Below, one piece after another: positions 47,927-59,324 of a stretch of DNA of 64,000 nucleotides. The notes under the pieces were generated by a model. That model made no database searches. It was not told the origin of the DNA and saw only the letters and a list, made by a program, of their open reading frames with translations. Made by a program: the position numbers and the translations under genes. Position 1 is the first letter of the stretch. Each line of letters starts with the position of its first letter. This DNA is from Pinus tabuliformis (Eukaryota; Streptophyta; Pinopsida; Pinales; Pinaceae), in assembly GCA_031772625.1 (NCBI GenBank), contig CM062816.1:1670577058-1670641057 (forward strand), read 5' to 3'.

Positions 47927-49352
47927 GTGATGCTTACAAGGTTAAAGTTGCAGAGAGGAGAAGGGAAGCTATTGGTTGCAACTCCTAAGGTAATGCCCAG
48001 AAGAAGGAGAGCCACAAGGCCACAATGTCCAACACCCAAAGTTCCAATTCCAGTTGCACTTGAAACTCCTCAAGTTTTTCCTTCAATTGAGATTGAAGAG
48101 GTACAATCAATACAAATTTCTGAGCCTAAATCCATAGCCATTATGTCTGGAGAAAGAGAGCCTAAGGGTCCCTCTTTAGATTAAGAAGAATTCAAGAAAC
48201 ATTTCTATACTTTGACTGAGATGGTTAAAGTCCTCTATGAAGAGAGAAACACTAGAATGGTTGGAGAGAGTTCTAAACCTCCACATGGAAAAGGAAGCTC
48301 AGAGGACAAAAAAGATGAGAAGAAAGATTCCAAAGGTAATGGTGGAAACCCACCTTCCATCTCCACCATCCTCATCATCTTCACCATCTCACACAATATC
48401 ATCTTCCAGTACCACCACTTAAACTGCCCATACTCATTCCAAAACCCCAAAAGGAAAAACTCCATTACTGAAATTGGACATAAAATTCGAACTTCCCGTG
48501 TATAATGGAGAAGTGAATGCAGAAAATTTAGACAATTGGGTTCGATAGTTGGAGGTATACTGTACAATTTAGAACCTTCAAGAAGACGACATAAAGATCC
48601 AGTTGGCTTCACTAAGGCTAGAAGGAGTTGCACTAGTTTGGTGGGAAGCAAATACTCAAGAGGAAATGAGAATCCATTGTAAGATATTCATCACTTGGGT
48701 TGAATTTTTTTCTGCAATTAAAAGATAGTTTTATCCTTTAGCCTATATGCAAAAATCCATTATGAGTTGGCAGAATTTTAGGTAGCTTAAAGGCAAAACA
48801 ATCCAAGATTATACACAGGAGTTTAGAAAAAGGGATTTGTTATTAGGAATGAATTTGAATTCCCAAGATGCACTGCTGAAATATATTGGGGGTTTACATC
48901 CCTATCTTAAACACATTATTCTTATGTTCAATCCAACTAATTTGGATGGAGTATGTGTGCAAGTCACGCATCTTGAATCTAGAGGAAAGAACACTTATGA
49001 AGAGGATAGTAATAAAAAGCCACCTAAGGGTAAGGAGAAAGAGAAAGGAGGAAAATGGAAGGGAAAGAAGAATGCTAGTGTGAAGAAAGAAGGGGAAACA
49101 ATTACATGCAAACATTGTTCCAAAGAGGGGCATGATGAAGCCCACTGCTGGAAATTGCATTTAGAAATAAGACCAAATAAGTTCAAAAATAAAAGGAAAC
49201 AGAAAACCACTGCTATCACTCAAGAAGATTTAGGTTCTGAATCAGGTGATGGAAATAAAATCATTGTCATGGGAATCAAAGGAAAACAAGATATTGCAAG
49301 CACTAGTTCACAAAACTATAACACTACTACTACTCTAGATGAAAATAGATGA
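47927..49352 (+). pseudogene. gag: Gag of element 3
   Basis: The frame from 47927 is stopped at TAA 48182, resumes with FKKHFYTLTEMVKVL, and shifts near 48350. The gag domain continues in another frame as FELPVYNGEVNAENLDNWV, then through TAG stops to DIKIQLASLRLEGVALVWW and QDYTQEFRK. From 48837 it is open: LHPYLKHIILMFNP and a Lys-rich part. The zinc knuckle is complete at about 49112-49150 (CKHCSKEGHDEAHC). Confidence 0.75.
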
Positions 49353-49403
49353 ATTGAGTTATTTCATGTTAGGGTTATTCTAAACACACCAATATTGACA
49401 CAC

Positions 49404-50197
49404 TCTTCGATAGTGGGTCACAAGCGAATCTAATCTCTGAAGACTTAGTCAACATATTGAATTTTGAAACTGTACCTCACCATAAACCATACCCTCTGGG
49501 ATGGATAACAAGAGACACAAGTTTACAAGTTACAAGAAAATGTTTTTTTAAGTTCACAATCACTGCAAATTTTGTTGACAAAGTAGAGTTAGATGTGGTA
49601 CCGCTTGATATTTCGGGTGTGGTGTTGGGTAGTCCATATTTGTATGACCGGAAAGCAGTCTTTTACCACCATGAAAATAAGTATCACTTGTTCAAGGATG
49701 GTTTGGAGTACATAGTGAGAGCCCATCGCAAAACGCTGAACATTTTTTTGGTTGATGTAAGGGAGGAAAAAAGACTAGTGAATTCACGTAAAAGTTTAAG
49801 ACTTCTCATGTTTAAGCCAAATGATGATATTGTTTATGAAAATGTTGTTGCATGTAATGCAAGTTTCAATTCTGATTTGGTTGGTTCAGTTCATCAGAGT
49901 GATGAAGTATTTCAGGTTGTGAAAGAATCGTCCTTCAAAGAGAAAGAAACTTCACATGAAATATCTTTGCAGCAAGAGGTTTCTCTTTCTGACGTTTGCA
50001 TGCAAGGGTTGAAAAAATTGCAAATTGTAGAGACACCAATGCAATGTAAAAGTTTCTTGAACAATGGGCTCATTCAATCATCCCTTATGCCATGTTGTGC
50101 ACCAATGGTTATGGTGCCAGAGAGGAATGGTAAGTATTTCAAGAAAGAGAACAAAAGGAGTATTTTTCGCCGAAGGAAAGTAATAAAAAGAGGTTAG
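49404..50197 (+). pseudogene. Protease and truncated RT start of element 3
   Basis: The catalytic FDSGSQANLIS is intact at 49406-49438, and VVLGSPYLYDRKAVFY follows near 49618. The frame is open to 50197. Near its end, LNNGLIQSSLMPCCAPMVMVP corresponds to the first RT block, but it is reached without the usual pre-RT segment and is followed by unrelated Lys/Arg-rich sequence, so an internal deletion and a 3' truncation have both happened. Confidence 0.7.
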
Positions 50198-50929
50198 TGC
50201 AAGAATATACATAACACCAAACAAGAATGGTTTGAATAATGTAAACTTTGAAACAGGAATTATAAACTCAAAACGAGAACTCTGGCCAAAAAACCCCGTA
50301 AAAACATCAAAAATAGTGCTAAAAACGAAAATTGTGTATACTGGAATGATGGGTTTTTTTTAGGGTCAATTTTGAACATGTTTTAAAAATGGAAATGAAA
50401 ATTAAATTTTCGTGCAAAAAACACCTTGAAAACGAAAAAGTGTTGATACTAGAAAGATGATTTTTTTTTAGGGTCAATTTTCAACATTTTTAAAAAATGC
50501 TAGTAAAATCGAATTTTTATGTGCAAAAGGACAATTGTTTATGAGGAAAAAAACACACTAATGTTTTTCGTAGAATAACATTTTTCTTTCTTAAGTATAA
50601 ATTCAACATGTTTTCAACCATAACATGTTAGATACAAAAAAAATTGGAATTTTTTCAACCATAAAATTAAAAAACCATGACATTATGAACAAATTACATG
50701 ACTAAATGAATCAAAATGTCATTATTTGTATATTGATTAACCCATACATTATATCTCTAATTTAATGTTGCATTGTAGATATTCTAAACAATAAAAATTA
50801 TCATAATTAAGACATATAATCCAACAACATAAAAATGACTCATAACTTCTGATTTAACACCATATGGAAATCAAAATTTTTATTTCAAGATACGATGCAA
50901 ACATCAGTTATATAAATTGTCTTAGACAA
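50198..50929. other. AT-rich DNA with a degenerate tandem pair
   Basis: Two related units of roughly 110 bases each contain ATACT-GAA-GATG, a T-run and AGGGTCAATTTT (50335-50445 and 50446-50530). No gene. It may be the sub-terminal part of the element that holds the next two pseudogenes, but I found no inverted ends. Confidence 0.45.
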
Positions 50930-53900
50930 TTATTCAAAATCACTCATATTTTCTTGCACACCATCAGAATTCACATCTTCAGATGAATGATTGGATGTTG
51001 ATGAAGATGTTCCATATTCTTCTCTTTCATCAACTAGTGCCCCATCTGAGTCCACATGCATGCCCACCATTTCAGGTTTCAAAATTCTTCTAGATCTATG
51101 ACTGGTTTCAGTAGACTCCCATCTCAACACTGTTCCTTCTGGTAACAACCTTTTCAGAATCTCTATCATCTTGAAGCGAAGAGTTCCTCTCTTTGTTAAA
51201 TTGAAGTCATAAACAAGTATGTCAACATCCTCCAATTTTAAGATGTTTGTGCAGCGGTGATTTATATTTGTATTGTTTCTTTTTCTCTTTCTGCCATTTT
51301 TTTGTCAACTACCATCCTTGGCTTATACACACCATTTAATGGATGTGTATTTGTGGCATACCATTGTACTTCAACACCTGTAACATCCTCATTTTATGTA
51401 AATACCTTTATAACCTTAGCATCCCATAATGGATAGCCATTGGGATCTCCATCTACTAGCATTGCGATCATGAAACCCTCAATATCTTGTATTGAACCCC
51501 TGTAAAGGTCTTCCATGGCTTCACGTTGTGCATGAGATCTTCTGGAACCAATATACATCTCTCTTTCCTCTGCCCGTGAAGAATTAATAATACCTTGAGA
51601 TTGTTGTTGTTCAGCAATGTTTATTTCCTCATGTTCATTTGACACATTTTGTGGCCAAATAAATGGATTTTTCAAAGGTATATCTTCATTTGTTGTTGAA
51701 ATGATATCACTTTGATTATTGAAAATTGATACCCACCAAACTGAATCAGCAATGTCAAAGTACTCATATGTATATCTAATACATTTTTTAATTTCTTCTA
51801 GGCAATCAGAATAATTTATATCTCTATTCTGTCTGTGTGCATTATGAAATTCACCAACTGATTGTAACAACAATATTTTTGATGAAAATATTGGATGATC
51901 TATAGAATGAACTTCAAAAATTCCAAACCTGATGATGGTGCCCATTCCACAGTAGTTGAATACTTCTTGCCCCATATTAGTGTTTTCCCATCAATTTTTT
52001 TGATACGAAATTGATGTTGGAATCTAATGTCATTAAGTTGTTCAATGCATTTCTCCTCACCATGTGAACCCAGAATAAACCTTCGCATGTCAACAATTTC
52101 TTCCAACACATCAAAAGTAGGCTCTAGCATGTATGATTTCTTAATACATTCAATTAATGATGGCAAGCTCCCAACTTACTTCCTCCTCAATGTGACTGAA
52201 AAACGACTGAACATCTGATCAATATGGTCATGAGTGTGTCCAAAAAGAAGGAAACCAACCTTTACCTTCTGAAAATTTCTCAGTTCAACAAGCATGTTTA
52301 GATATCCAAAAACAACCTGATTTTTGTTTTCACGGCAAGTGTTGTCCAATTGTAGATACAAAACTTCAGGAAGATTACCAGACCAATGAGAAAGCACATC
52401 ATGAATTATGGTTATTGTCAGATTTGCATCATTATGAATATTTGGAGTTGTGAAGTACACCCTAGGAAACATTTTCCCATTAAAGACCATACAACCGACC
52501 AAGTGATACTAAATAAAATTTTCCTCCTATAAATTTTTGGGTGTGGGAACAAAATGTGGTAAAAGTGTTTTCTTCTGGTCCATACAATCAATTATCAAAC
52601 CCAAATATTTATTCGGATTATCAAAACGCTTCTTTCAATGCTTATACAACTTTTTCCTTTCACTTGTTTGTTGTTCGTGATGCTCCTGAAGTTCTTTGAC
52701 AATTAAATCTACACAACATAAAAGAAAGCCATTAAGAAATATGTTTTCATAGTTGATGACTACACAATTTTAAAAGTTAAAGTTATGAATGCTTACCTCT
52801 TTTTGACCCTTCACATTTGTCCCCTTTTTATTTAAGAGAAGCACATGTACTGCAAATCCCCATCCTTGTCTTCTTACAAATACAGACATTCTTGAATTCC
52901 TTCTTCCATGCCTTCACAAAATATTGATATGTAATAAACTGACCATGTCCCTTAGCACCTCCTACATATTCTTTGTATAAGTTGTAGATTTCTCATCTTG
53001 AAAAATTACCTGGAATATGTATTGTCTCTCTATTTGACATACACTCTCCATGCTTTGAAAAGAAATATTTCATCCATGACATTTCAGTATTTGATAATGG
53101 CCCAAACTATCGTTTATGACGTACTTCTGAATAAAATGTGGGATCCTTTTCCAAATTTTCTTGAATTCTCAAGAGATGAAAATTCCCCATCGAATGAAAC
53201 ATTTTGAAATCATTTCTATAGATAAATAAAGACCTAATATGATAGTCATAACCTGACAATGTAGATTGCATGCACCCAACTAAATATGAATTTTTCATGC
53301 TTTTATTCATTGACAAATATCTCTTCCTTTTCTCTAATGAAAATTTGAAATCCATACGTTTCAAGCAATCTTTTTTACAACATTCACTTGAAATGAAAGC
53401 GCTAATAGAACTTCTTCTCGTCAGATATTCTGCTCTACCCCTTGTATAACTAGAACATCTTGCATTGATACGAAAAGGTCTGCTCCTACTCCTCGATACA
53501 ATATTTCTTAGCAACATCTCCATCATTGGATTATCATTAAGAGGAATGTTATCCACAAAATGATCAGTTGTGCTTTTCAAATACTGACTTGGAGGATATT
53601 CTTCATCTTCCCCTTCTTCAATGCTATTGTCATAGTCCTTAGAATTGGGACTAAATGGAAAATTTGACTCGATGTTTATTAAATATTCTTCTTCATGTGC
53701 ATTGTCAGTGCTTCTCTCATAGTCCATAGAATTAGGACTACGTCGAAAATGTGACTGTTTACTTACTGAAAATGCTACATATTGTCCTTTGTCACTACTA
53801 CCTTTATATTCATTAGGATTAGGACTAAGTGCTTCATCTTGTCCTTCATCACTACTGATCTCATAGTCCATAGGATTAGAACTAAGAGGACACCATGACA

Positions 53901-55450
53901 CTCCATTCTTTTGAAATTTTTCATCATGATCTTCATCACTATTGATCTCATAGTCCATAGGATTAGGACTAAGTGGACACCATGACACTCCATTCTTTTA
54001 AAAATTTTCATCATGCTCTTCATCACTACTGCTCTCATAGTCCGTTGGTTTAGGACTAAGAGGACACCTTGACACTCCATTCTTTTGAAATTTTCCATCA
54101 CGCTCTTCATCACTGTTGCTCTCATAGTCCATAGGATTAGGACTAAGTGGACACTGTGACACTTCATTCTTTTGAAATTATTCATCATGTTCTTCATCAC
54201 TACTACTTTCATAGTCCATAGGATTAGGACTAAGTGGACATTGTGACACTCTATTCAGTTGAAGTTCTTCATCATTCTTGCTCTCATTGTCCATAGGATT
54301 AGGACTAAGAGGACATCGTGACACTTCATTCTTTTGAAATTCATCATCATGCTCTTCATCACTGTTTCTCTCATAGTCCATAGGATTAGGACTAAGAGGA
54401 CACCATGACACTCCATTATTTTGAAATTCATCATCATGCTCTTCATCACTGCTGCCCTCATAGTCCATAGGATTAGGACTAAGAGGACACTGTGACACTC
54501 CATTCTTTTGAAATTCGTCATCATGCTCTTCATCATTGTTTCCCTCATAGTCCTTAGGATTAGGACTAAGTGGACATTGTGACACTCCATTATTTTGAAA
54601 TTCGTCATCATTCTCTTCATCACTGCTACTCTCATAGTCCATAGGATTAGGACTAAGAGAACATCGTGACACTCCATTTTTTTGAAATTTGCCATCATGC
54701 TTTTCAGCACTGTTGCTTTCATAGTCCATAATATTAGGACTAAGAGGACACCGTGACACTCCATTCTTTTGAAATTTTTCATCATGCTCTTCATCACTGT
54801 TTCTCTCATAGTCCTTAGGATTAAGACTAAATGGACATCGTGACACTCCATCCTTTTGAGATTCATCGTCATGCTCTTCATCACTATTGCTCTCATAGTC
54901 CATAGGATTAGGACTGAGAGGACACCGTGACACTCCATTCTTTTGAAATTTTTCATCATGCTCTTCATCAATATTGCTCTCATAGTTCTTAGGATTAGGA
55001 CTAAGTGGACACCGTGACACTCCATTCTTTTGAAATTCGTCATCATGCTCTTCATCACTACTACTCTCATAGTCCATAGGATTAGTACTAAGTGGACACC
55101 GTGACACTCCATTCTTTTGAAATTCGTCATCATGCTCTTCATCACTACTGCTCTCATAGTCCATAGGATTAGGACTAATTGGACATCATGACACTCTATT
55201 CTTTTGAAATTCTTCATCATGATCCTCATCACTATTTCTCTCATAATCCTTAGGATTAGGACTAAGTGGAATCCGTGACTCTTTACTTATTTGAAATTCT
55301 CCATCCCCTCTTTCATCAGTGCTACTCTCATAGCCCTTAGGATTAGGACTAAGTGGAAGAATTTCCGTTATATTCATCAATATGATTAGAGTTGTTACGC
55401 GATGATGTTGATGCTTTACAAAGTGAAACTTCACTATCAGAAGAATCCAT
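50930..55450 (-). pseudogene. Large transposon-like gene with acidic repeats and DDE-like core
   Basis: Probable ATG at 55450 (MDSSDSEVSL). A first frameshift leads into about 20 acidic repeats, then a Cys-rich part (SECCKKDCLKRM, SMNKSMKNSYLVGC) to 53107. Further down: MSWMKYFFSKHGECM, KAWKKEFKNVCICKKTR with a Cys cluster, an 88-bp intron (52796-52709, AG/GTAAGC to TGTAG, phase 1), ELQEHHEQQTSERKK, LIIDCMDQKKTLLPHF, YLQLDNTCRENKNQ and FGHTHDHIDQMFSRFS. The last three blocks, with spaced Asp residues, resemble the DUF7869-type DDE/RNase H-like family as I recall it. The C-terminus shows EFHNAHRQNRDI and VQWYATNTHPLNGVYKP and ends in an acidic tail at 50930. Stops lie at about 53016, 52828, 52642, 52526 and 52173, with a frameshift near 51905; several fit C-to-T changes. 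Confidence 0.6.
53590..55400 (-). repeat. About 20 tandem copies of an 87-bp, 29-residue acidic repeat
   Basis: Each unit encodes a version of MDYESSSDEEHDDEFQKNG followed by VS-CPLSPNP. The marker AGGATTAGGACTAAG recurs about every 87 bases from 55343 down to about 53640; the outer units are more diverged and a few are shortened (for example near 54214-54292). Since 87 is divisible by three, a second frame (54255-55244) is also open throughout, but it is only a by-product. Confidence 0.9.
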
Positions 55451-55500
55451 CCCTTTCAAATAGAAGAGGTTGAATGATACAAATGCATGCTCTTAAAGAT

Positions 55501-55510
55501 ATTATATAGC
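55501..55510 (-). promoter_or_regulatory. TATA box of the minus-strand repeat gene
   Basis: GCTATATAAT on the minus strand, about 50 bases before the proposed ATG at 55450. Confidence 0.5.
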
Positions 55511-55920
55511 TTAGAGAATGAAATTTTCCCTCCAAAAAGTTTCGCCAAAATATTTCCCTCCAAAAATTTCGTTTCATGTATTTCTCTTCATTATTTTATT
55601 CTACAATTTATTGAAAATTTTTAACCAAATTTTTTTATGAAATGAATCTTTAAATTTAAAATTGTAAACTAAAACTTTTACTTAAATTATTTTAATAGTT
55701 AAACTATATAATATTTACTAAACAATTGAATGTTTTTTTAATTTTTATAATACCTTCTAAAACAAATTAATTCCACATTCACTGTGCTTTAAATCAATTC
55801 CATAATATTCACTTTATCATAGTTTCCTGTATTGCCATAAAAACATTAACATGTTAAATTTTAAAAAAATAAAAAATTAATCCCACATTAAGGGTACGGT
55901 AAAACATCTCCTTAATTTCA
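55511..55920. other. Shared promoter region between the divergent genes
   Basis: AT-rich, about 410 bases between opposite TATA boxes. CCCTCCAAAAAGTTTCGCC and CCCTCCAAAAATTTCG form a short direct repeat at 55529 and 55556. No ORF. Confidence 0.45.
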
Positions 55921-55921
55921 C

Positions 55922-55931
55922 TTATATAATA
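55922..55931 (+). promoter_or_regulatory. TATA box of the plus-strand pseudogene
   Basis: TTATATAATA, about 140 bases before the AAAG/GTTAGT donor at 56063. A start near 55955 would give a leader exon of about 108 bases. Confidence 0.45.
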
Positions 55932-56062
55932 AATTTCATTATCACTATTACTCACATCACATCAAGGTTTTCCAAAGTTCATTAAAAGACTTGAAGTGAA
56001 TTTGTGGAGCAACTACATTGCTATCAACAACATATTCAACGGAAGATTCTCGCATTTTAAAG

Positions 56063-57409
56063 GTTAGTTAATTTTTTTCTTTGCAAATTTTAAAATTAAA
56101 TAAGTTTAATGAAGTTTAATTTTTTCTTTAAACTTAGAACTTTTTATGGACCGAATTTACCCATTACATCCGCAGTGACCATGGTGGGCCCGGTAATTCT
56201 CACAGTGACCAAATGGGCTCGATAATGCTCACAGCAGCCAAACAGGGCCATAGGTTAAGGGCGATGGGGATGGCTACCCAACCCTCTGTCCCACCCCAGT
56301 GGCCCGTGGGGTGGTGGGCTGCCAGAGTGGCATAGGGGGGAGCTGTGGCAACTCCCCCTCGTGCCACCCTGGTGGCCTGCCACCCCATGGGTAGATGGGC
56401 CACCGGGATGACCCCGCCGGCGGGTGGGCTGCTGAGGTCGGAATCACCCTGCCACCTCGTGGGTGGGTGGGCTGCCAGGGTGGCACGCGAGGAAGCTGCC
56501 ATAGCTCCCCCTCACGCCACCCCAGTAGCCCGCCACCCCGTGGGTGGGGTCGCCACCGAGGTGGCATGGGGGGAGCTACCACAGCTCCCCCCCCGGCGCC
56601 ACCCTGGCGGTCCTCCCGCCCACATGGTGGCGGGGTGATTCCAAGAATTGCCCCGCCAGAATCACCCTGTCACCACACAGGCAGGCGAGCGGGCTGCCAG
56701 GGTTGCATGGGGGAAGCTGCCGCAGCTCCCCCCACGCCACCCCGGCGGCCCGCCTACCCACGTGGTGGCAAGGAGATTCCGAGAATCTCCCCACCACCCC
56801 ATGGGCGGGCGGGTAGATCATCGAGGTGGCGTGGCGGGAGTTGTCGCAGCTCCCCCCCTCACCACCCTAATAGCCCGCCTGCCCGAGGGGTTGCGGGGCA
56901 CGGCAGCTCCCCCTGCGCCACCCCAGCAACCCACCTGCCCACCCACGGGGTGGTGGGGCACGACAACTCCCCCCTACAACACCCCGACGGCCCTTTCGCC
57001 CAAAAAGGCTACTAAGGTGGCATGGGGGGAGTTGCCATAACTCCCCCCTCGCACCACCCCACGGGCGGGCGTGCCGCCGAAGTGGCATGGGGGAGATGGC
57101 CACCCTGACGACCCATGGGCAGCCCTTCCATCCCACCCCTGTGGCCCAACAGTCGCGGGGTGGCGGGGCCACTGGGGTTGGTTGGGGGGCAGTGGTTGGG
57201 CCGCCATGGTGGGCTAGGGGGTCGGACCCAATGGCCAGCTCGGTTGGCCGGACGATTTTCAGGGTGCGGCGGTAGGGCGATGTATTTTTTAATTTTTTTT
57301 TTCGAAATTGTTATGGCTTATAAAATTAATTATCGTTTATCATTTTCATTGTTAATTTAAGTTACTATGGTTTTATCATTTACTGATTTATGTGTGTCTT
57401 TTTTTTCAG
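56063..57409 (+). other. Predicted leader intron of the plus-strand pseudogene
   Basis: The donor AAAG/GTTAGTTAAT and the acceptor TTTTTTTTCAG directly before GAAAATGG frame a 1347-bp intron. Its flanks are AT-rich as in plant introns, but most of it is the GC-rich palindrome cluster below. Confidence 0.5.
56167..57284. repeat. GC-rich cluster of repeated palindromes
   Basis: This block of about 1.1 kb is strongly GC-rich while both flanks are AT-rich. At least six near-perfect inverted repeats share the plan GTGGC-TGGGGGGAGCTG / CAGCTCCCCCC-GCCAC: about 56327-56367, 56479-56521, 56561-56602, 56701-56740, 56826-56865 and 57017-57057. Two partial ones are at 56890-56921 and 56950-56985. Between them are words such as GGGCGGGC and CCCCGTGGGTGGG. 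The many long ORFs on both strands are a consequence of high GC, not genes. Confidence 0.85.
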
Positions 57410-57413
57410 GAAA

Positions 57414-58032
57414 ATGGCATCAAAGAAGATTTCTGTGAATCTTTCTGGACCAAAGACTCTTAAAGGTGGATCTTCAAAAAACATTGGTGAATGAACCCCA
57501 CTTGAGCTGATGGCTACAAATCTTTCAAGTGCCTCAAATGATAAGAAGATGATTTCATACTGGAAGAAATAAAAAAAGTGAAACTTCCATCAAAAGTCTG
57601 GTATGTGAAAGAAAGAGAAAAGCCAAAATGTGCAGATATATCTATATGTTGATATACCTAATGATAATGGAATTTATGACGTGATGGGAAGAGTCATAGA
57701 CATGTGTTCGGTACCAGATAGTGAAGTTGTTTACATACTTACAAAACCACCCAAGTCACATGAAATGATTAAATACTAGTTATCATATTCATTGTATGAC
57801 ATGAGAGAGGTATCTACAAAGTTGTGTAAACAAATTGTAAATGAGATGAAACAAAATATCGTAAGTATTATTATTTATATTTGTGTTTTGCGTTCTTGTA
57901 ACTATCTCACTATATTTTTTTAACTTCATTTTTATTGACATATGATATTCTGTTTGGCAGAATTTTGTTGAAAGTTGTTCAATTAGGTTGGGAGGCATTC
58001 ATTTCATAGAGTGTGATCATGGAAAATTTTAG
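57414..58032 (+). pseudogene. Two-exon pseudogene divergent from the DDE-like gene
   Basis: ATG 57414 follows the acceptor closely (MASKKISVNLSGPKTLKGG). A TGA comes after 26 codons; further stops and a small frame change occur near 57570. Later the first frame is readable again: YVDIPNDNGIYDVMGRVIDM, SEVVYILTKPPKS and MREVSTKLCKQIVNEM. The donor ATC/GTAAGT at 57861 and the acceptor TTTGGCAG at 57960 give a 100-bp intron with phase 0, leading to NFVESCSIRLGGIHFIECDH and a stop at 58032. I do not recognise the protein. Its divergent position suggests it belongs to the same mobile element or unit as the neighbour. Confidence 0.5.
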
Positions 58033-58949
58033 GGGCAAATGTTCACCCTTTGGCGAAATTAAGGGGTTTTAAATTTTTAGTGGGCGAATATTTTGTATCA
58101 TAGTACATTTTTACAAATGGCCTCAAATAGCCCACCTTATTTTAAGGGAGAGGGTAAAAAAGGTAAATTTAGCCCTTGAAATTAGGAGTTACAACCTTCC
58201 ATTCACCCTAATTTTCAAGAATATGTTTTATTTAAGTGAATCATATGGGCCAAATACCATATTTATAAAAGAGGTATGGTAAATTAATAAAAATATAAAT
58301 AAATGAGAGGTATGGTAAATAAATAAAACATTTTTTATATTTACTCCATAAGTCACCTTATATACATGCAAGGGTGTAAACAAATAAAAATATAAATAAA
58401 GTGGAGGTATGGTAAATAAATAAACCCTCTTTTTATACTTACTCAAAAGATATGGTAAATAAATAAAAATATAAATAAACTAGATGTATGGTAAATAAAT
58501 AAAACCTCTTTTGATATTTAGTCCATAACCCTCTTTCTATTTATGAAGGCTCGAATAAGAGGTTTTATTTAAGTGAATCCTATGGGCCAAATACCATATT
58601 TGTAAAAGAGGTATGGTAAATTAATAAAAATATAGATAAGCAAGAGGTATGGTAAACAAATAAAACATTTTTTTATATTTACTCCATAAGTCACCTTATA
58701 TTTACGAACACTCAAAAAATGTGTTATATTTAGGTAAAACCTATGGGCAAAATACTATGGGCCAAACACCATGGGCTAGATTATTGTTAATACCATGCAA
58801 AAACATTATTAACCCTAATATTAGTAGTAATAAAAATAAAAATGGCACATGGTATTGACCCATGGTATTCACTTGGAATGTAGCCTATTTAAATGGGGGA
58901 ATTAAACTAGCATAGGTCCTCTTGGAGGTATGGTTTGCTACTTGTTGGC
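58033..58949. other. Non-coding DNA with duplicated segments
   Basis: A segment of about 130 bases containing ATGGGCCAAATACCATATTT, GAGGTATGGTAAATTAATAA and ACTCCATAAGTCACCTTATA occurs at about 58247 and again at 58589. The word AGGTATGGTAAATAAATAAA recurs six or more times between 58273 and 58660. No gene. Confidence 0.7.
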
Positions 58950-59295
58950 TGTTGGGGTAAACTGTTATGAAACCAGCTCAAGAAAAGATAGAAAAGATAG
59001 ATCAACGCCTTAGAATTCAACCTCTTCGAGGGGGCAACCTCCTTTACATTACATAAATGAACAATTTTTGGATGATACAAATGAAAAAACCTCCTTTCTA
59101 TATATAGGAGTCTAAGGAGTCACAATATAATCCAGCCGACCTAACAATAATAATATAAAGCCACAAAAATAACAATAGAGGGATTCTATGGGGCACAGAA
59201 ATAACAATATGGGGGTAATAGGGGCACAACAATATAAATAAGGGGTATAACTACAATAGTAATGGGGTAATCACTAGTATTATAGGGACCCAACA
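58950..59295 (-). repeat. 3' LTR of element 4
   Basis: On the minus strand it starts TGTTGGG after the polypurine tract and ends ACCCCAACA, so it has matching inverted ends and is 346 bp long. A TATA box (TATATATA, 59106-59099) sits in the proper region. Confidence 0.75.
59099..59106 (-). promoter_or_regulatory. TATA box of the element 4 LTR
   Basis: CCTATATATAG on the minus strand, about 190 bases into the LTR. Confidence 0.6.
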
Positions 59296-59308
59296 TGCCC
59301 CTCTCCTT
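59296..59308 (-). other. Polypurine tract of element 4
   Basis: AAGGAGAGGGGCA directly before TGTTGGG on the minus strand. Confidence 0.85.
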
Positions 59309-59324
59309 CAAAAAAGTGTTTTCC

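Larger units (their letters stand above)
47300..50197 (+). mobile_element. Element 3: truncated Ty3/gypsy retrotransposon
   Basis: An initiator-Met primer site at 47853 is followed by gag, protease and only the first residues of RT. The LTR must end near 47849 (AGATCA), but its start was not found; 47300 is a guess. There is no 3' LTR. Several stops and frameshifts are present. Confidence 0.65.

Noticed and set aside
52160-52185. A possible splice donor GTAAGT after LRRK at about 52175
   Set aside because: The frame continues directly past the stop with well-matching sequence (GSLPSLIECIKK), so a simple nonsense change is more likely.
54255-55244. A 329-codon minus-strand ORF (MREIVMRIMMKNF...) across the repeat region
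   Set aside because: It is the second frame of the 87-bp repeat, open only because the unit length is divisible by three. The acidic frame agrees with the proposed start and with the flanking coding parts.
53590-55400. Regular repeats that might suggest a CRISPR array
   Set aside because: The units are contiguous coding repeats without unique spacers, in plant nuclear DNA.
56200-57360. Nine or more overlapping ORFs on both strands, up to 206 codons
   Set aside because: They lie in the GC-rich palindrome block, where stop codons are rare. None has a domain, and all are Pro/Ala/Gly/Arg-rich by composition.
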